NCBI GenBank assembly: GCA_963848355.1
Contig: CAWKDG010000012.1
Location: forward strand, 1,240,001 to 1,304,000
Direction: 5' to 3'
From: CAWKDG01 sp963848355
GTDB taxonomy: Bacteria > Actinomycetota > Acidimicrobiia > Acidimicrobiales > UBA8190
Length of the DNA stretch: 64,000 nt
Numbering within the stretch: the stretch's first letter is position 1; every line of letters starts with the position of its first letter. This document shows, in pieces, positions 15,529 through 24,258 of the stretch. Below the pieces are notes generated by a model. It was given only the letters and a program-made list of their open reading frames with translations, had not been told where the DNA came from and ran no database searches. The position numbers were made by a program, and so were the translations under genes.

Positions 15529-16851
15529 TCAGAGGCCGGGCGTGCCTGCCGGCGCCGGAATGATCTTGTTCTGGTTGTTGCCGCAGACGAAAACTTCGTC
15601 GCTCGGGGTGGCGAAGACGACCTTGAGCGCGTCGTGCGCCTCGACTTCCACGAATGCCGCGCAGTACGGCGGCAGGGCCGAGGTATGGGCGTTGGTCCAG
15701 TTCACCGGCGTGGTCAATCCACCGGTGAACGCCGTTTCCTTGTTGATGGTGGAGATCAGGTCGGCCTGGGTCAACGGTTTGCCCGTCTTGGCCTCCTCCT
15801 GGAGGCCCTGCACGAACTGCACCCCGTTCAGATACCCCTGGAAGGCATCGTCGTCGTAGGTCCACTTCGGTTCGTACTTCTCCATGGTGGCGAGGTACTG
15901 CTGCATGGCCGGGTACTTGCCGGGGAACTGTGTCGCCGCCTCGAAGGGCACGTGCTGCTCGAGGTAGATGACGCCCTGCATGACCTGCGGATCCTGCGTC
16001 AGGTAGGCCCGGTTGTAGCCGTTGAGCCAGATGGAGTGGACCCCGGTCATACCGTTCTGGTACATCGCCTCGTCGACAGCGAGGTTGTCCGATCCCTCCA
16101 TGCACGAGATGAACATGTCCACGTGCGCCGCCTTCATGGCCAGGACGTCGGCGGTGGGGTTGGCTCCGAGTCCGAAGCCCACGTCCTCGAAGCCCACGTG
16201 GATCCCGGCCTGCTTGAGGCCCGCCACCACCGACTTGCAGGCGTCCTCCGACGAGGCGGCGATGCTGTAGGCCAGGACACCGACGGACTTGGCGTGGAGC
16301 TGCTGGGCCAGGTACACCTCGTCGGGCTGGCTCGTCGTGTACTGGAGGTAGGACCCGTAGGCACCGAACAGGTCGGGATGGAGGTTCCAGTCCTGGGTCA
16401 CGACATAGCCGAAGGCGGGTGTGCCCTCGGCGGCGAAGAACGAGGCCCCGTCGAAGAACGGGGTGCCCACGCCGACCACGGCGAACACGTGGTCCTGCTC
16501 GACGAGGTTCCGGGCCTGGGTGGTGTCGTTGGTCGGGCTGCCGGTGTCGTCGGCGTGGTACTTCAAATAGATCTTGCGGCCGTCGACGCCGCCCTTGGCG
16601 TTGATGGCGTCGAAGTAGGCCTGGGCGCCGTCCTGGACCTCGGCGAAGCCCTCCGACAGGGCGCCCGATGCCGTGGCCAGGCTGCCCACGGTGATCGAGT
16701 TGTTCGTCACACCGGGCGCCGTCGACGAGACGTGGGTCCCCGATGTCCCCGTCGATCCCGTACCTGACGGAGACGAATTCGAGCAGGCGGCGGCCACCAG
16801 TCCGACGGCCAACACCGATACTGCGACCACACTCCCGCGGCGGTATCTCAC
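15529..16851 (-). CDS. ABC transporter substrate-binding lipoprotein (Peripla_BP_6 type)
   Basis: A 440-residue extracellular solute-binding protein and the first gene of the transporter operon. The N-terminus has a short positive region, a hydrophobic stretch and the lipobox VAAAC (Cys23). The mature part starts GVTNNSITVGSLATASGAL, typical of Leu/Ile/Val-type receptors. It should capture the solute outside the membrane and deliver it to the fused permease. The start is GTG, preceded by GGGGGA. The palindrome at 16927 lies about 76 bases upstream, so uptake may be controlled together with catabolism. Confidence 0.93.
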   Translation of the reverse strand: MRYRRGSVVAVSVLAVGLVAAACSNSSPSGTGSTGTSGTHVSSTAPGVTNNSITVGSLATASGALSEGFAEVQDGAQAYFDAINAKGGVDGRKIYLKYHADDTGSPTNDTTQARNLVEQDHVFAVVGVGTPFFDGASFFAAEGTPAFGYVVTQDWNLHPDLFGAYGSYLQYTTSQPDEVYLAQQLHAKSVGVLAYSIAASSEDACKSVVAGLKQAGIHVGFEDVGFGLGANPTADVLAMKAAHVDMFISCMEGSDNLAVDEAMYQNGMTGVHSIWLNGYNRAYLTQDPQVMQGVIYLEQHVPFEAATQFPGKYPAMQQYLATMEKYEPKWTYDDDAFQGYLNGVQFVQGLQEEAKTGKPLTQADLISTINKETAFTGGLTTPVNWTNAHTSALPPYCAAFVEVEAHDALKVVFATPSDEVFVCGNNQNKIIPAPAGTPGL

Positions 16852-16926
16852 GTTGTGTTCCCCCTGTTCCTGCCCGGTTGCCGGTCGCCCCGTTCCCCTC
16901 GATGCTTGCGGTAAAAAGCGACGCGA

Positions 16927-16942
16927 CTGACGCCCATGTCAG
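16927..16942. promoter_or_regulatory. palindromic operator candidate, copy 2
   Basis: CTGACGCCCATGTCAG is a perfect CTGAC-N6-GTCAG palindrome, and flanking A and T extend the symmetry by one base on each side. It lies 76 bases upstream of the GTG start of the transporter binding-protein gene. On the minus strand TACAGT, a possible -10 box, is found about 20 bases upstream of the site. This copy links the transporter operon to the sites at the acyl-CoA genes. Confidence 0.6.
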
Positions 16943-17102
16943 TTCTGGTGCCGGTCACTGTAGTCTTACCCCGCCGAGTGCGTCGGGGCAGGCCGGGCGG
17001 GGCCGGGCGAAGACTCCGAGACACATCGGCTCCCGAAGATCGGGGGTCCGCCCACGGGCGTGCGATTCGTCACGGACGTCTCCGGGTGGTAATGGCCCTC
17101 AG

Positions 17103-17123
17103 CCGAGGGACGACCTCCCTCGG
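17103..17123 (-). terminator. hairpin after the CoA-transferase gene
   Basis: CCGAGGGA and TCCCTCGG form a perfect 8-bp stem with a 5-base loop, starting 8 bases beyond the stop codon of the minus-strand CoA-transferase gene. There is no clear T-run, as is common for actinobacterial terminators. It marks the likely 3' end of the 17.1-22.6 kb operon. Confidence 0.5.
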
Positions 17124-17130
17124 GGCCGCG

Positions 17131-18798
17131 TCACGACAAGAAGAGGCGTTCGGGGTCGAAGCGGCGCAGGGCCAACACCTCGTCGTGGGTGACCGGGTCG
17201 AGCTCCTCCACCCGCCGGGCCGTCTCCACGTCCCATCCGCAGACGTCGGCCAGCGCCCGCACGCGTTCCGACAGCGTTCCGTCGCCGCTGGGCACGGCGG
17301 CGATACGCAGGACATCCCCGTCGCGTCGCAGCACCCCCCGGTCGGTGACGATCCGGCTCACGTGTCGCCCGGGGCTGGTGACATAGCCGACGCGCTCCAC
17401 GAGGCGCTCGGGCCGGGCCAGTGAGACGACCACGCAGGCGGTGGCGCGACTGGCCACATCGTTGGCCCCTCCTGACCCCACCAGGAACGGACCTCCCGGG
17501 ATCGTGGTCGAGTTGAGGTTGCCGTGGCGGTCGATCTGGGCCGCGCCCAGACATGCCACCGTGCGCGTGCCCGGGCCACCGACGACCATCCCGAGGACCG
17601 TCGAGGCGTCGGCCAGGAGGGGGGTCCCGGGAAAGACGCGGTGGTTGAAGATGTAGGGATCGGCCGGCGTCGGGGTGTAGCCCCACATGCCCAGCTCGGC
17701 CGTGAGCTTGACGCGATGGCCGGCCTCGCCGGCACGGGCCACGGCCACCCAGGCGGCCAGGTTGGCCACGCCGGCACCGGCCAGAACGGCGTCGGCGTCG
17801 ACGGCACGGACCTCGGCCAGAACCTCGCGGGCGCCGAAGGCGGCGGCCCGCTCCCAGGCGCTCGCCGGCTCGTCCTCGTCCACCGGGTGGGCCTCCACGT
17901 CCATCCGCCACGACAGCGGGTCGGTGCGCGCCTTCAGCCACGCCAGACGGTCGGTGCCCACCCGGTCGAGATAGGCCCCGTGGGTGGTGGGCTCGAGGAC
18001 CCACTGGGCGGCCCAGGCGTCGAAGTCTCCCCTCGTCGCCGCGCGTGCGGCGGTCCAGAAGGCGATGTCCTCACCGTACGAGGACACCGGGAGCCCGGGC
18101 GCGTAGAGCCCGCCCGGATGGGCGCCGAACGGTGTCTCCACCACGGCGAGCACCCGGTGGGCGGGGATCTTCGTCCGGTGCCCCAGTCCGTCGAGCCTCT
18201 CGACCACGCGCTCCACGGTGGCGATGACGCCGCGCCGGGCCGCCCATGCTCCCCATGCGCTCTCGAGGAGGGGCTCGGACATCGCCACGTTCCCCTCCTC
18301 GTCGGCCACCGCCCCGTGGACCAGGGTGACGTCGGGGACGAGGGGGGCGAGCAGCCCCAGGTCACCGAAGGGCGACGTGGCCGTGGCGAAGGCGTCGTTG
18401 TCCGCCATGGAGGACCCGGCGAGCGACCCGGTGACGATGGCCGGGAGGCCGCGGGCGGCAGCCTCCAGGCGTTGCGTGAAGGTGAGGATCGACCAGTGCT
18501 CGACCTCGACGGCTCCCGAGGCATAGGCCTTCTGGAACACCGGGTTCGGGGTGTAGGTGGGGAAGGTGTCGCCGGAGTAGGTGGTGACGACCTTGCGCAC
18601 CATGCCGCCGCGGAAGAACAACGCCCCCAGGGAGCTGAGGCTGACCATGATGAGCGTGAACCCGGCGTCGGTGCCCCAGAACTGGCGGGCCATCTCGCGC
18701 GCCGCCGCGCTCCACCGGCAGTGACCGCACAGGATCTGGACGGCGTCACCGGGGTGGACATGGCGCTCGACGGCGTCGGACAACGACACCTGTTTCAC
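17131..18798 (-). CDS. fused alpha/beta class I CoA-transferase-like protein (IpdAB-like)
   Basis: A 555-residue protein in which both subunits of a family I CoA transferase are joined. The first half has ITFTQ-like and GSLAGSS segments, VTLVHGAVADEEGN, and the FGAHPGGLYAPG region that resembles the APGGAHFT stretch of IpdA. The second half has LAGAGVANLAAW, the candidate catalytic Glu in TAELGMWGY, and VGSGGANDVAS. IpdAB opens the last steroid ring as a CoA-thioester hydrolase, while other relatives transfer CoA between acids; which applies here is not settled. The GTG start lies 5 bases after the enoyl-CoA hydratase stop, with AGGTAG upstream. Confidence 0.82.
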   Translation of the reverse strand: MKQVSLSDAVERHVHPGDAVQILCGHCRWSAAAREMARQFWGTDAGFTLIMVSLSSLGALFFRGGMVRKVVTTYSGDTFPTYTPNPVFQKAYASGAVEVEHWSILTFTQRLEAAARGLPAIVTGSLAGSSMADNDAFATATSPFGDLGLLAPLVPDVTLVHGAVADEEGNVAMSEPLLESAWGAWAARRGVIATVERVVERLDGLGHRTKIPAHRVLAVVETPFGAHPGGLYAPGLPVSSYGEDIAFWTAARAATRGDFDAWAAQWVLEPTTHGAYLDRVGTDRLAWLKARTDPLSWRMDVEAHPVDEDEPASAWERAAAFGAREVLAEVRAVDADAVLAGAGVANLAAWVAVARAGEAGHRVKLTAELGMWGYTPTPADPYIFNHRVFPGTPLLADASTVLGMVVGGPGTRTVACLGAAQIDRHGNLNSTTIPGGPFLVGSGGANDVASRATACVVVSLARPERLVERVGYVTSPGRHVSRIVTDRGVLRRDGDVLRIAAVPSGDGTLSERVRALADVCGWDVETARRVEELDPVTHDEVLALRRFDPERLFLS

Positions 18799-18803
18799 AG
18801 CAG

Positions 18804-19613
18804 CTACCTGTTGGTCCAGCGCGGGGGGCGCTTCTCGGCGAAAGCGGCCGGACCTTCCTTGGCGTCGTCGCTCGAGAACACCTCCTTGGAGATCTCCGAC
18901 TCGATCCGGTACGCCTCGTGCATGTCCACGGCCAGGCCCCGCAGCACGCTCTCCTTCGTCTTGCGCACGGCGAAGGGCCCGTTGGCCGTGATGCGGTGGG
19001 CGTACTCCTCGGCCTTGGAGCGCAGGTCGGCCCCCGGGACCACGGCGTTCAGCAGACCCATGGCCAGGGCCTGCTCGGCGGGCACGCGATCGGCGCAGAG
19101 CAGGAATTCCATGGCCGCCGGATACGGGACCTGCCGGGGCAGCCGGACGGTCGTCCCCCCGCCGGCGAACAGACCGCGCTTGGGTTCCATGACCCCGAAG
19201 TAGGCCTCGGGCACCGCCACCCGGAGATCGCACCCCCCGAGCATCTCCATCCCTCCGGCGACACAGGCTCCGTTCACGGCGGCCACGATGGGCTTGTAGA
19301 GCTTGACGCCGCGCAGGACGGCACGGACCCCGTCGTCGATCCGGTAGCCGTCGAGCTCCTGGAGCTTCCCGCTGGCGATGTCCTTCTGCAGCTTCGTGAT
19401 CTGGGGTATGTACGTCTTCAGGTCCGCCCCCACGCAGAAGGAGTTGCCGACGCCGGTGATGATCGCCACCCACGACTCGTCGTCCTCCGCGAATCTGTCC
19501 CAGGCCATGCGCAGCTGGGCGAAGTGGTCCATGTCGAGGCTGTTCATGGCCTCGGGACGGTCGATGGTGATCCACACCACGTGGTCGTCACCGGGCTGGT
19601 AGTGGACGGGCAC
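18804..19613 (-). CDS. enoyl-CoA hydratase/isomerase family protein
   Basis: A 269-residue crotonase-fold protein. It has the oxyanion-hole segments NSFCVGADLK and NGACVAGGMEMLGGCDLRVA, followed by FGVMEPKRGLFAGGG. The Glu pair of canonical hydratases is not fully preserved in the second motif (GGMEM has one Glu), so hydratase, isomerase or hydrolase activity are all possible. It starts with GTG 4 bases after the acyl-CoA dehydrogenase stop and is followed closely by the fused CoA transferase, so it belongs to one four-gene operon. Confidence 0.92.
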   Translation of the reverse strand: MPVHYQPGDDHVVWITIDRPEAMNSLDMDHFAQLRMAWDRFAEDDESWVAIITGVGNSFCVGADLKTYIPQITKLQKDIASGKLQELDGYRIDDGVRAVLRGVKLYKPIVAAVNGACVAGGMEMLGGCDLRVAVPEAYFGVMEPKRGLFAGGGTTVRLPRQVPYPAAMEFLLCADRVPAEQALAMGLLNAVVPGADLRSKAEEYAHRITANGPFAVRKTKESVLRGLAVDMHEAYRIESEISKEVFSSDDAKEGPAAFAEKRPPRWTNR

Positions 19614-19617
19614 GTCG

Positions 19618-20763
19618 CTATCTCCTCTGCTCGCGGGGAAGGCCGAGAATCCTCTCCCCGATCACGTTGCGCTGCACTTCGGACGTCCCCCCGGCGACGC
19701 TGGCCGACTTGCTCCACAGCCACTGCCGCTGCCACGGTCCCGTCAACGGCGCCTCGGCGCCCATGACGGCCAGAGCGGCCTGCGACATCTGTTGCGTCAT
19801 GTCCGACCAGGTGAGCTTGACCCAGCTCGACTCCGGTCCCGGCTCCCCGCCCCGGGCCAGATGCGACAAGGTGCGCCAATTGTGGGTGCGCAGCACCGTC
19901 AACGCCACGTAGGCGTCGACCAGGTCGTCGGCCACGGCCGGATCGTCGAACGTCCCGTTGGCCACGGCCGTGGCGAACAGCCGTGACAGGTAGCCCTCGT
20001 GGACCACTTCCTCCTTGAACGGAAAATTGGTCCCACGTTCATGGGCCAGGGTCGTCGACGCCACCGCCCAACCCTGGCCGGCGGTCCCCACGAGCTGGTC
20101 GGCAGGCACGAAGACGCCGTCGAGGAAGACCTCGTTGAACTCGGCCTCGCCGGTGATCTGGACGAGCGGACGGATGTCGACACCGGGGGCGTGCATGTCG
20201 AGGACCAGCAGCGACAGCCCCCGGGGACCGGACGTGCCCGACTCGCTGCGGGCCAGGCACAGCCCCCACCGGGCGAACTGGGCGTAGGAGGTCCACACCT
20301 TCTGGCCCGTGACACGCCATCCGCCGTCGACCGGCTCGGCCGCCGTGCTCAAGCCGCTCAGGTCGGAGCCGGCCCCCGGCTCGCTGAAGAGCTGGCACCA
20401 GATCTCTTCGGCCGTGGTGATCGCCGGCAACCACCGGCGGCACTGGTCGGGTGTCCCGTGCGCCTGCAGGGTGGGGCCGGCCAGGTTGATCCCGACGCGG
20501 TTGACCAACTGGGCGGCACCGCTCCTGGCGTACTCGGAGTTGAACAGCGCCACCTCCACCGGCGACGCGCCCCGGCCCCCGTATTCGACGGGCCAGTCGA
20601 TCCCCACCCAGCCGGCCGCGGCCAGCTTGGCCTGCCAGGCGCGTCCCCAGGCGACGGCCTCGGCCAGATCGTCGGTCTCCGGCGGTGTCTCGGCATTGGC
20701 CGTGAACCAGGCCCGGGCCTCGGCGGCGAAACGCGCCTCGGCGTCGGTGAGCGAGAGATCCAC
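19618..20763 (-). CDS. acyl-CoA dehydrogenase (381 aa)
   Basis: Acyl-CoA dehydrogenase with WPVEYGGRGASPVEVALF, QLFSEPGAGSDLSGL, VTGQKVWTSYAQFARW and the C-terminal AGGTSEVQRNVIGERILGLPRE. The AGGT sequence replaces EGT of medium-chain enzymes, as in steroid-type FadE proteins. The long open frame extends upstream into the synthetase gene, but homology begins at GTG 20763 (VDLSLTDAEARFA), which is 10 bases after the synthetase stop. It is the second gene of the 17.1-22.6 kb operon. It is closely similar in motifs to the enzyme at 26.4 kb. Confidence 0.92.
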   Translation of the reverse strand: MDLSLTDAEARFAAEARAWFTANAETPPETDDLAEAVAWGRAWQAKLAAAGWVGIDWPVEYGGRGASPVEVALFNSEYARSGAAQLVNRVGINLAGPTLQAHGTPDQCRRWLPAITTAEEIWCQLFSEPGAGSDLSGLSTAAEPVDGGWRVTGQKVWTSYAQFARWGLCLARSESGTSGPRGLSLLVLDMHAPGVDIRPLVQITGEAEFNEVFLDGVFVPADQLVGTAGQGWAVASTTLAHERGTNFPFKEEVVHEGYLSRLFATAVANGTFDDPAVADDLVDAYVALTVLRTHNWRTLSHLARGGEPGPESSWVKLTWSDMTQQMSQAALAVMGAEAPLTGPWQRQWLWSKSASVAGGTSEVQRNVIGERILGLPREQRR

Positions 20764-20773
20764 CGGCGCGGTG

Positions 20774-22588
20774 TCAGAGGTCCCAGGCCTGGCCGCGACC
20801 GGCGGCCACGAACGCCTCGTGCAGAGCGGTCTCGTCGTGGGCCGTGAAGGGTCGGTAGGCGTCCTCGCCGCGCCCCCGCACGTAGAGGGCGTCCCCCCCG
20901 GTGCGATCGGCACGGAACTTCTGATGGACCAGGGTGCGCGTGAGCACCTTGTTCGTCGGTGTGGTGGGAAGAGTCTCCGCCACCCGGACATAGCGCGGCC
21001 GCCATTTGGGACTGAGCTCGGCCTGGGCGTCGAGCCAGGCGGCGAGCGCGACCGGATCGAACGTGGCGCCCTCGTCCATCACCAGGGCCACCATCACCTG
21101 GTCCCCGGCGTCGACATCGGGGACGCCGTACACCGACGCCAGCATCACCTCGGGGTACCGCGCCACGATGGTCTCGATCGGCGCCGCCGGGAAGTTCTCG
21201 CCGTCCACCCGCAACCAGTCCGAGGTCCGGCCGGCGAAGTAGACCCATCCGTCCTCGTCGACGTAACCGAGGTCCCCGCTCCAGTACCACCCGTTGCGGG
21301 TGGTCTTGGCCATCGCCTCGGCGTTGGCGTAGTACCCCTCGAAGGGGCCCTGCCCCTCGACGTTCACCATCTCGCCCACGCACTCCTCGGCGTTGACGAG
21401 GCGCCCGTCCTCGTCGAAGCGGGCGCACGGCAGCTCGTTGCCGTCGGCATCCACGATCTTGATCCCCTGGCGCAGGCGCCCGACCGAGCCGCGCGGCGGT
21501 CCCCCCGACCGGTCCAGGGCGATCGCCCCCTCGGTCGAGCCGAACACGTCGACGATGGCCACACCGAACCGGTCGGCCACCGCCTCGACCACCTGGGGTG
21601 ATCCCTCGTTGCCGTAGGCCAACCGCAGGGGGTTGTCGGCGTCGTCGGGGCGCTCCGGCGTGGCCAGCAGGTAGGCGAGGGGCTTCCCCGTGTAGTTGAA
21701 CCACGTGGCGCCGTAGCGGCGGACGTCGTCGAGGAAACGCGAGGCACTGAACTTCCGGGCCAGCCCGACCGACGCCCCCGCCACCAGGGCCGGGGCCAAC
21801 CCGACCATCAGCGAATTGGAGTGGAACAGGGGCATGGCCACATAGCCGACGTCGTCGGGACCGACACCGAGAACCATCGTCATCCGGTTACCGGTGGTCA
21901 GGAGGCGGCGTTGGCTGCAACAGACCGCCTTCGGCGCCGCCGACGTCCCCGAGGTGAAGAGCAGGGCCCACAGTGCCCCGATGTCGGGTTCGATGCTCCG
22001 GTCGACGGCGTCGTCGGGCAGTGCGGCCAGAGCGTCGGCCAGTGACTCGCCCAGTATCGGTTCCGGGTCGTCGTCGTCGGCGAACCGGCTCGACATCAAG
22101 ATGCCGCCCGGGAGATCGAGCCCGTCGGCCACCGGGGCCAGAAGATCCTGGTGACGGGGCTCGGTGATCACCAGCTGCACGTCGGTGTAGGTGATGTCCC
22201 GGGCCAGGTGCTCGTCGCGCCGGGTGTGGTTGAGCCCAACCAGGGCGGCCCCGATGAGGCCCGCCCCGCACAGGGCGAAGACGTAGTCGGGGGTGTTGTC
22301 GAGCAGGACGGCCACGTGGGGCGGCCGGGCCGGATCGAGCCGCGCCGTGAAGAGGGCGGCAAATCTCTCCGCCTCCTCGAGCAGCTGGCCGTGCGTCCAG
22401 ACCTGGGTCCCGAAACGAACGGCCGGGCGTCCTGCGATCTCGGGATCGGCTCCGTGGTCGCGCAGGAGGACCGCCGCGTTGGGTGCGGGCAGCGGTGCCT
22501 CGCCGGGCGCCGGTGCCAACGCCACCCGCTCGGACACGTCCGCCGGGGCCACGATATGCGTGCGGGACGCGTCGCGTTCTCTGACCAC
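20774..22588 (-). CDS. long-chain or very-long-chain type acyl-CoA synthetase (FadD17/FATP-like)
   Basis: A 604-residue AMP-forming synthetase. The phosphate-binding loop reads LLFTSGTSAAPKAV, followed by YGNEGSPQVVEAVADRFG, FGSTEGAIALD, YWSGDLGYVDEDGWVYFAGR and the C-terminal LPTTPTNKVLTRTL with the adenylation lysine. The pattern resembles FATP-type FadD17 or FadD6. It is the first gene of the operon with an acyl-CoA dehydrogenase, hydratase and CoA transferase, and would activate the substrate. A -10 box TAACCT sits 6 bases before the GTG start, so the transcript is probably leaderless, and the palindrome at 22581 overlaps the start codon. Confidence 0.92.
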   Translation of the reverse strand: MVRERDASRTHIVAPADVSERVALAPAPGEAPLPAPNAAVLLRDHGADPEIAGRPAVRFGTQVWTHGQLLEEAERFAALFTARLDPARPPHVAVLLDNTPDYVFALCGAGLIGAALVGLNHTRRDEHLARDITYTDVQLVITEPRHQDLLAPVADGLDLPGGILMSSRFADDDDPEPILGESLADALAALPDDAVDRSIEPDIGALWALLFTSGTSAAPKAVCCSQRRLLTTGNRMTMVLGVGPDDVGYVAMPLFHSNSLMVGLAPALVAGASVGLARKFSASRFLDDVRRYGATWFNYTGKPLAYLLATPERPDDADNPLRLAYGNEGSPQVVEAVADRFGVAIVDVFGSTEGAIALDRSGGPPRGSVGRLRQGIKIVDADGNELPCARFDEDGRLVNAEECVGEMVNVEGQGPFEGYYANAEAMAKTTRNGWYWSGDLGYVDEDGWVYFAGRTSDWLRVDGENFPAAPIETIVARYPEVMLASVYGVPDVDAGDQVMVALVMDEGATFDPVALAAWLDAQAELSPKWRPRYVRVAETLPTTPTNKVLTRTLVHQKFRADRTGGDALYVRGRGEDAYRPFTAHDETALHEAFVAAGRGQAWDL

Positions 22589-22596
22589 GGCGTCAG
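22581..22596. promoter_or_regulatory. palindromic operator candidate, copy 3
   Basis: CTGACCACGGCGTCAG, a perfect CTGAC-N6-GTCAG palindrome, spans the GTG start codon (22588) of the minus-strand acyl-CoA synthetase gene. It partly overlaps that gene's presumed -10 box TAACCT (22595-22600). It also lies 36 bases upstream of the divergent synthetase gene (start 22633). A repressor bound here would cover the start of the leaderless minus-strand message. Confidence 0.6.
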
Positions 22597-22600
22597 GTTA
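22595..22600 (-). promoter_or_regulatory. -10 box of a leaderless promoter
   Basis: TAACCT on the minus strand is separated by exactly six bases (GACGCC) from the GTG start of the acyl-CoA synthetase gene. This spacing puts the transcription start at or next to the first base of the start codon, and no Shine-Dalgarno sequence is present. Confidence 0.45.
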
Positions 22601-22632
22601 GGGCATCGTGCCGACAGGTAGCGTGGGCGGCC

Positions 22633-24222
22633 ATGCCGGCCGCACGGGTGCGACGCGGACCCCGCCTCCGCCCCACTCTCACGCACACACGGGCCGCGCA
22701 CTACCGGCGACCCGGTGGTCCGTGGGACCGCGGTCCGCTCGACTCCACCTTCGCCTCCGGTCCCGGCGCCGGGATCGTCGACGACGGGGGCCGCCTCGAC
22801 GGCGACGCCGTGGAAGCGGGTGTGGCCACCGTGGCCGGACGCCTGCGCGCCGCTGGCGTACGCGGCGGCGACGTCGTGGCGTGGCAACTCCCGAACGGTG
22901 CCGCCGCCGTCGTCCTCTATCGCGCCTGCTGGCGCCTGGGGGCGGTGGCCGCCCCCTTGCACCACCGCCTGGGCGCCGCCGAGGTCGCCGGCGCCCTGGC
23001 CCAGGTCTCACCGGTCCTCGTCGTCGCCTCGCCCGATCTTCCCGCCGCCGACATCGCCGGTGCCCGTCCGCTCGGTCCCGCCCGCACCGTCGACGCCCTG
23101 GCGGACCTGTTCGCACCGGCGCCCCCTGTCGCCGCCGACTCCTCACCGGCGCGCGGCAGCGACGTGGCCGTCGCCCTGTTCACCTCGGGATCGACGGGTG
23201 TGCCCAAAGCGGCGCTGCACACCCACCGGGGCCTCGGTTACAAGGCCACCCTCATGGTCGCCGTCCACGGACTCGACCACCACGACGCCGTCCTCATGCC
23301 GGCACCGTTGGCCCATGTCTCCGGGCTCCTGAACGGCGTCCTCCTCCCGGCCGCGGCCGGGATCCCGAGCGTTCTCATGGCCGCATGGGACGCCGACGAG
23401 GGCCTGCGGCTCATCGAGGACGAGCGCGTCACCTTCATGGGCGCCCCGCCCGTCTTCTTCTCGCAGATGACGGCCTCGAGCCGTTTCCGCCCTGAGCGCG
23501 TGGCCAGTCTGCGGCTCGTCTCGACCGGCGGTGCCTCGGTCAGTCCCGCCTTCGTCGACGCCACCGCCGACGCCTTCGCCTGCCGGGTCAAGCGGACCTA
23601 CGGATCCACCGAAGCACCGACCGTCACCACCTCGGGCCCCCGCGACAGCCTCGAGCGGGCCCGCGACACCGACGGACACGCCACCGGTGAGGTCGAGATC
23701 ACCGTCCACGATCCCGCCACCGGCGCGCGCCTCGGCGCCGGCGAAGCCGGGGAGCTGTGGTTGCGGGGGCCCGAGCTCTTCGTCGGTTACGCCGACGTCG
23801 CTGCCACCGAGAAGGTCGTGGCCACACCCGGGCGGTGGTTCCGGACGGGGGACCTCGGCGTCCTCGATGGTGACGGGTGGCTCCGGGTCACCGGACGCCT
23901 GTCCGACATCATCATCAGGGCGGGCGAGAACATCTCGGCGTCGGAGGTGGAAGCCACGCTCGAAGCCCATCCCTCGATCCGCCACGCCGTGGCCGTGGCC
24001 GTGCCCGACCCCGACGTCGGTGAGCGCGTGGCCGCCTTCGTGGAGACGAGCGCCCCCTTCGACGTGGTCGCCTGCCGCGCCTGGTTCGCCGAGCGCAAGG
24101 TCACGCGCTTCAAGACACCGGAATTCGTCGTCACTCTCGACGCGCTCCCTGTGCTCGCCGCCGGCAAGCCCGATCGCGCCGCGCTGAAGGCGATGGCCGC
24201 CGGTCTCGCCGCCCCGTCCTGA
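22633..24222 (+). CDS. AMP-forming acyl-CoA synthetase (529 aa)
   Basis: ANL-superfamily ligase with the phosphate-binding loop ALFTSGSTGVPKAAL, YGSTEAPTVT, WFRTGDLGVLDGDGWLRVTGR and DIIIRAGENISASEVEATL. The C-terminal LPVLAAGKPDRAALK supplies the catalytic Lys. It is divergent from the other synthetase gene and shares the operator region at 22581. A -10-like TAGCGT lies 8 bases before the ATG and no Shine-Dalgarno is visible. The N-terminus is Arg-rich for the first 30 residues, so the true start could be slightly internal. Substrate unknown. Confidence 0.92.
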   Translation: MPAARVRRGPRLRPTLTHTRAAHYRRPGGPWDRGPLDSTFASGPGAGIVDDGGRLDGDAVEAGVATVAGRLRAAGVRGGDVVAWQLPNGAAAVVLYRACWRLGAVAAPLHHRLGAAEVAGALAQVSPVLVVASPDLPAADIAGARPLGPARTVDALADLFAPAPPVAADSSPARGSDVAVALFTSGSTGVPKAALHTHRGLGYKATLMVAVHGLDHHDAVLMPAPLAHVSGLLNGVLLPAAAGIPSVLMAAWDADEGLRLIEDERVTFMGAPPVFFSQMTASSRFRPERVASLRLVSTGGASVSPAFVDATADAFACRVKRTYGSTEAPTVTTSGPRDSLERARDTDGHATGEVEITVHDPATGARLGAGEAGELWLRGPELFVGYADVAATEKVVATPGRWFRTGDLGVLDGDGWLRVTGRLSDIIIRAGENISASEVEATLEAHPSIRHAVAVAVPDPDVGERVAAFVETSAPFDVVACRAWFAERKVTRFKTPEFVVTLDALPVLAAGKPDRAALKAMAAGLAAPS

Positions 24223-24258
24223 GCGTTCGCCGTCCTGGCCGGTCGCGTCCCGGGGGGA

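Noticed and set aside
24223..24258. Terminator between the convergent synthetase and PanE-like genes
   Set aside because: The 36-base gap contains no clear inverted repeat or T-run.
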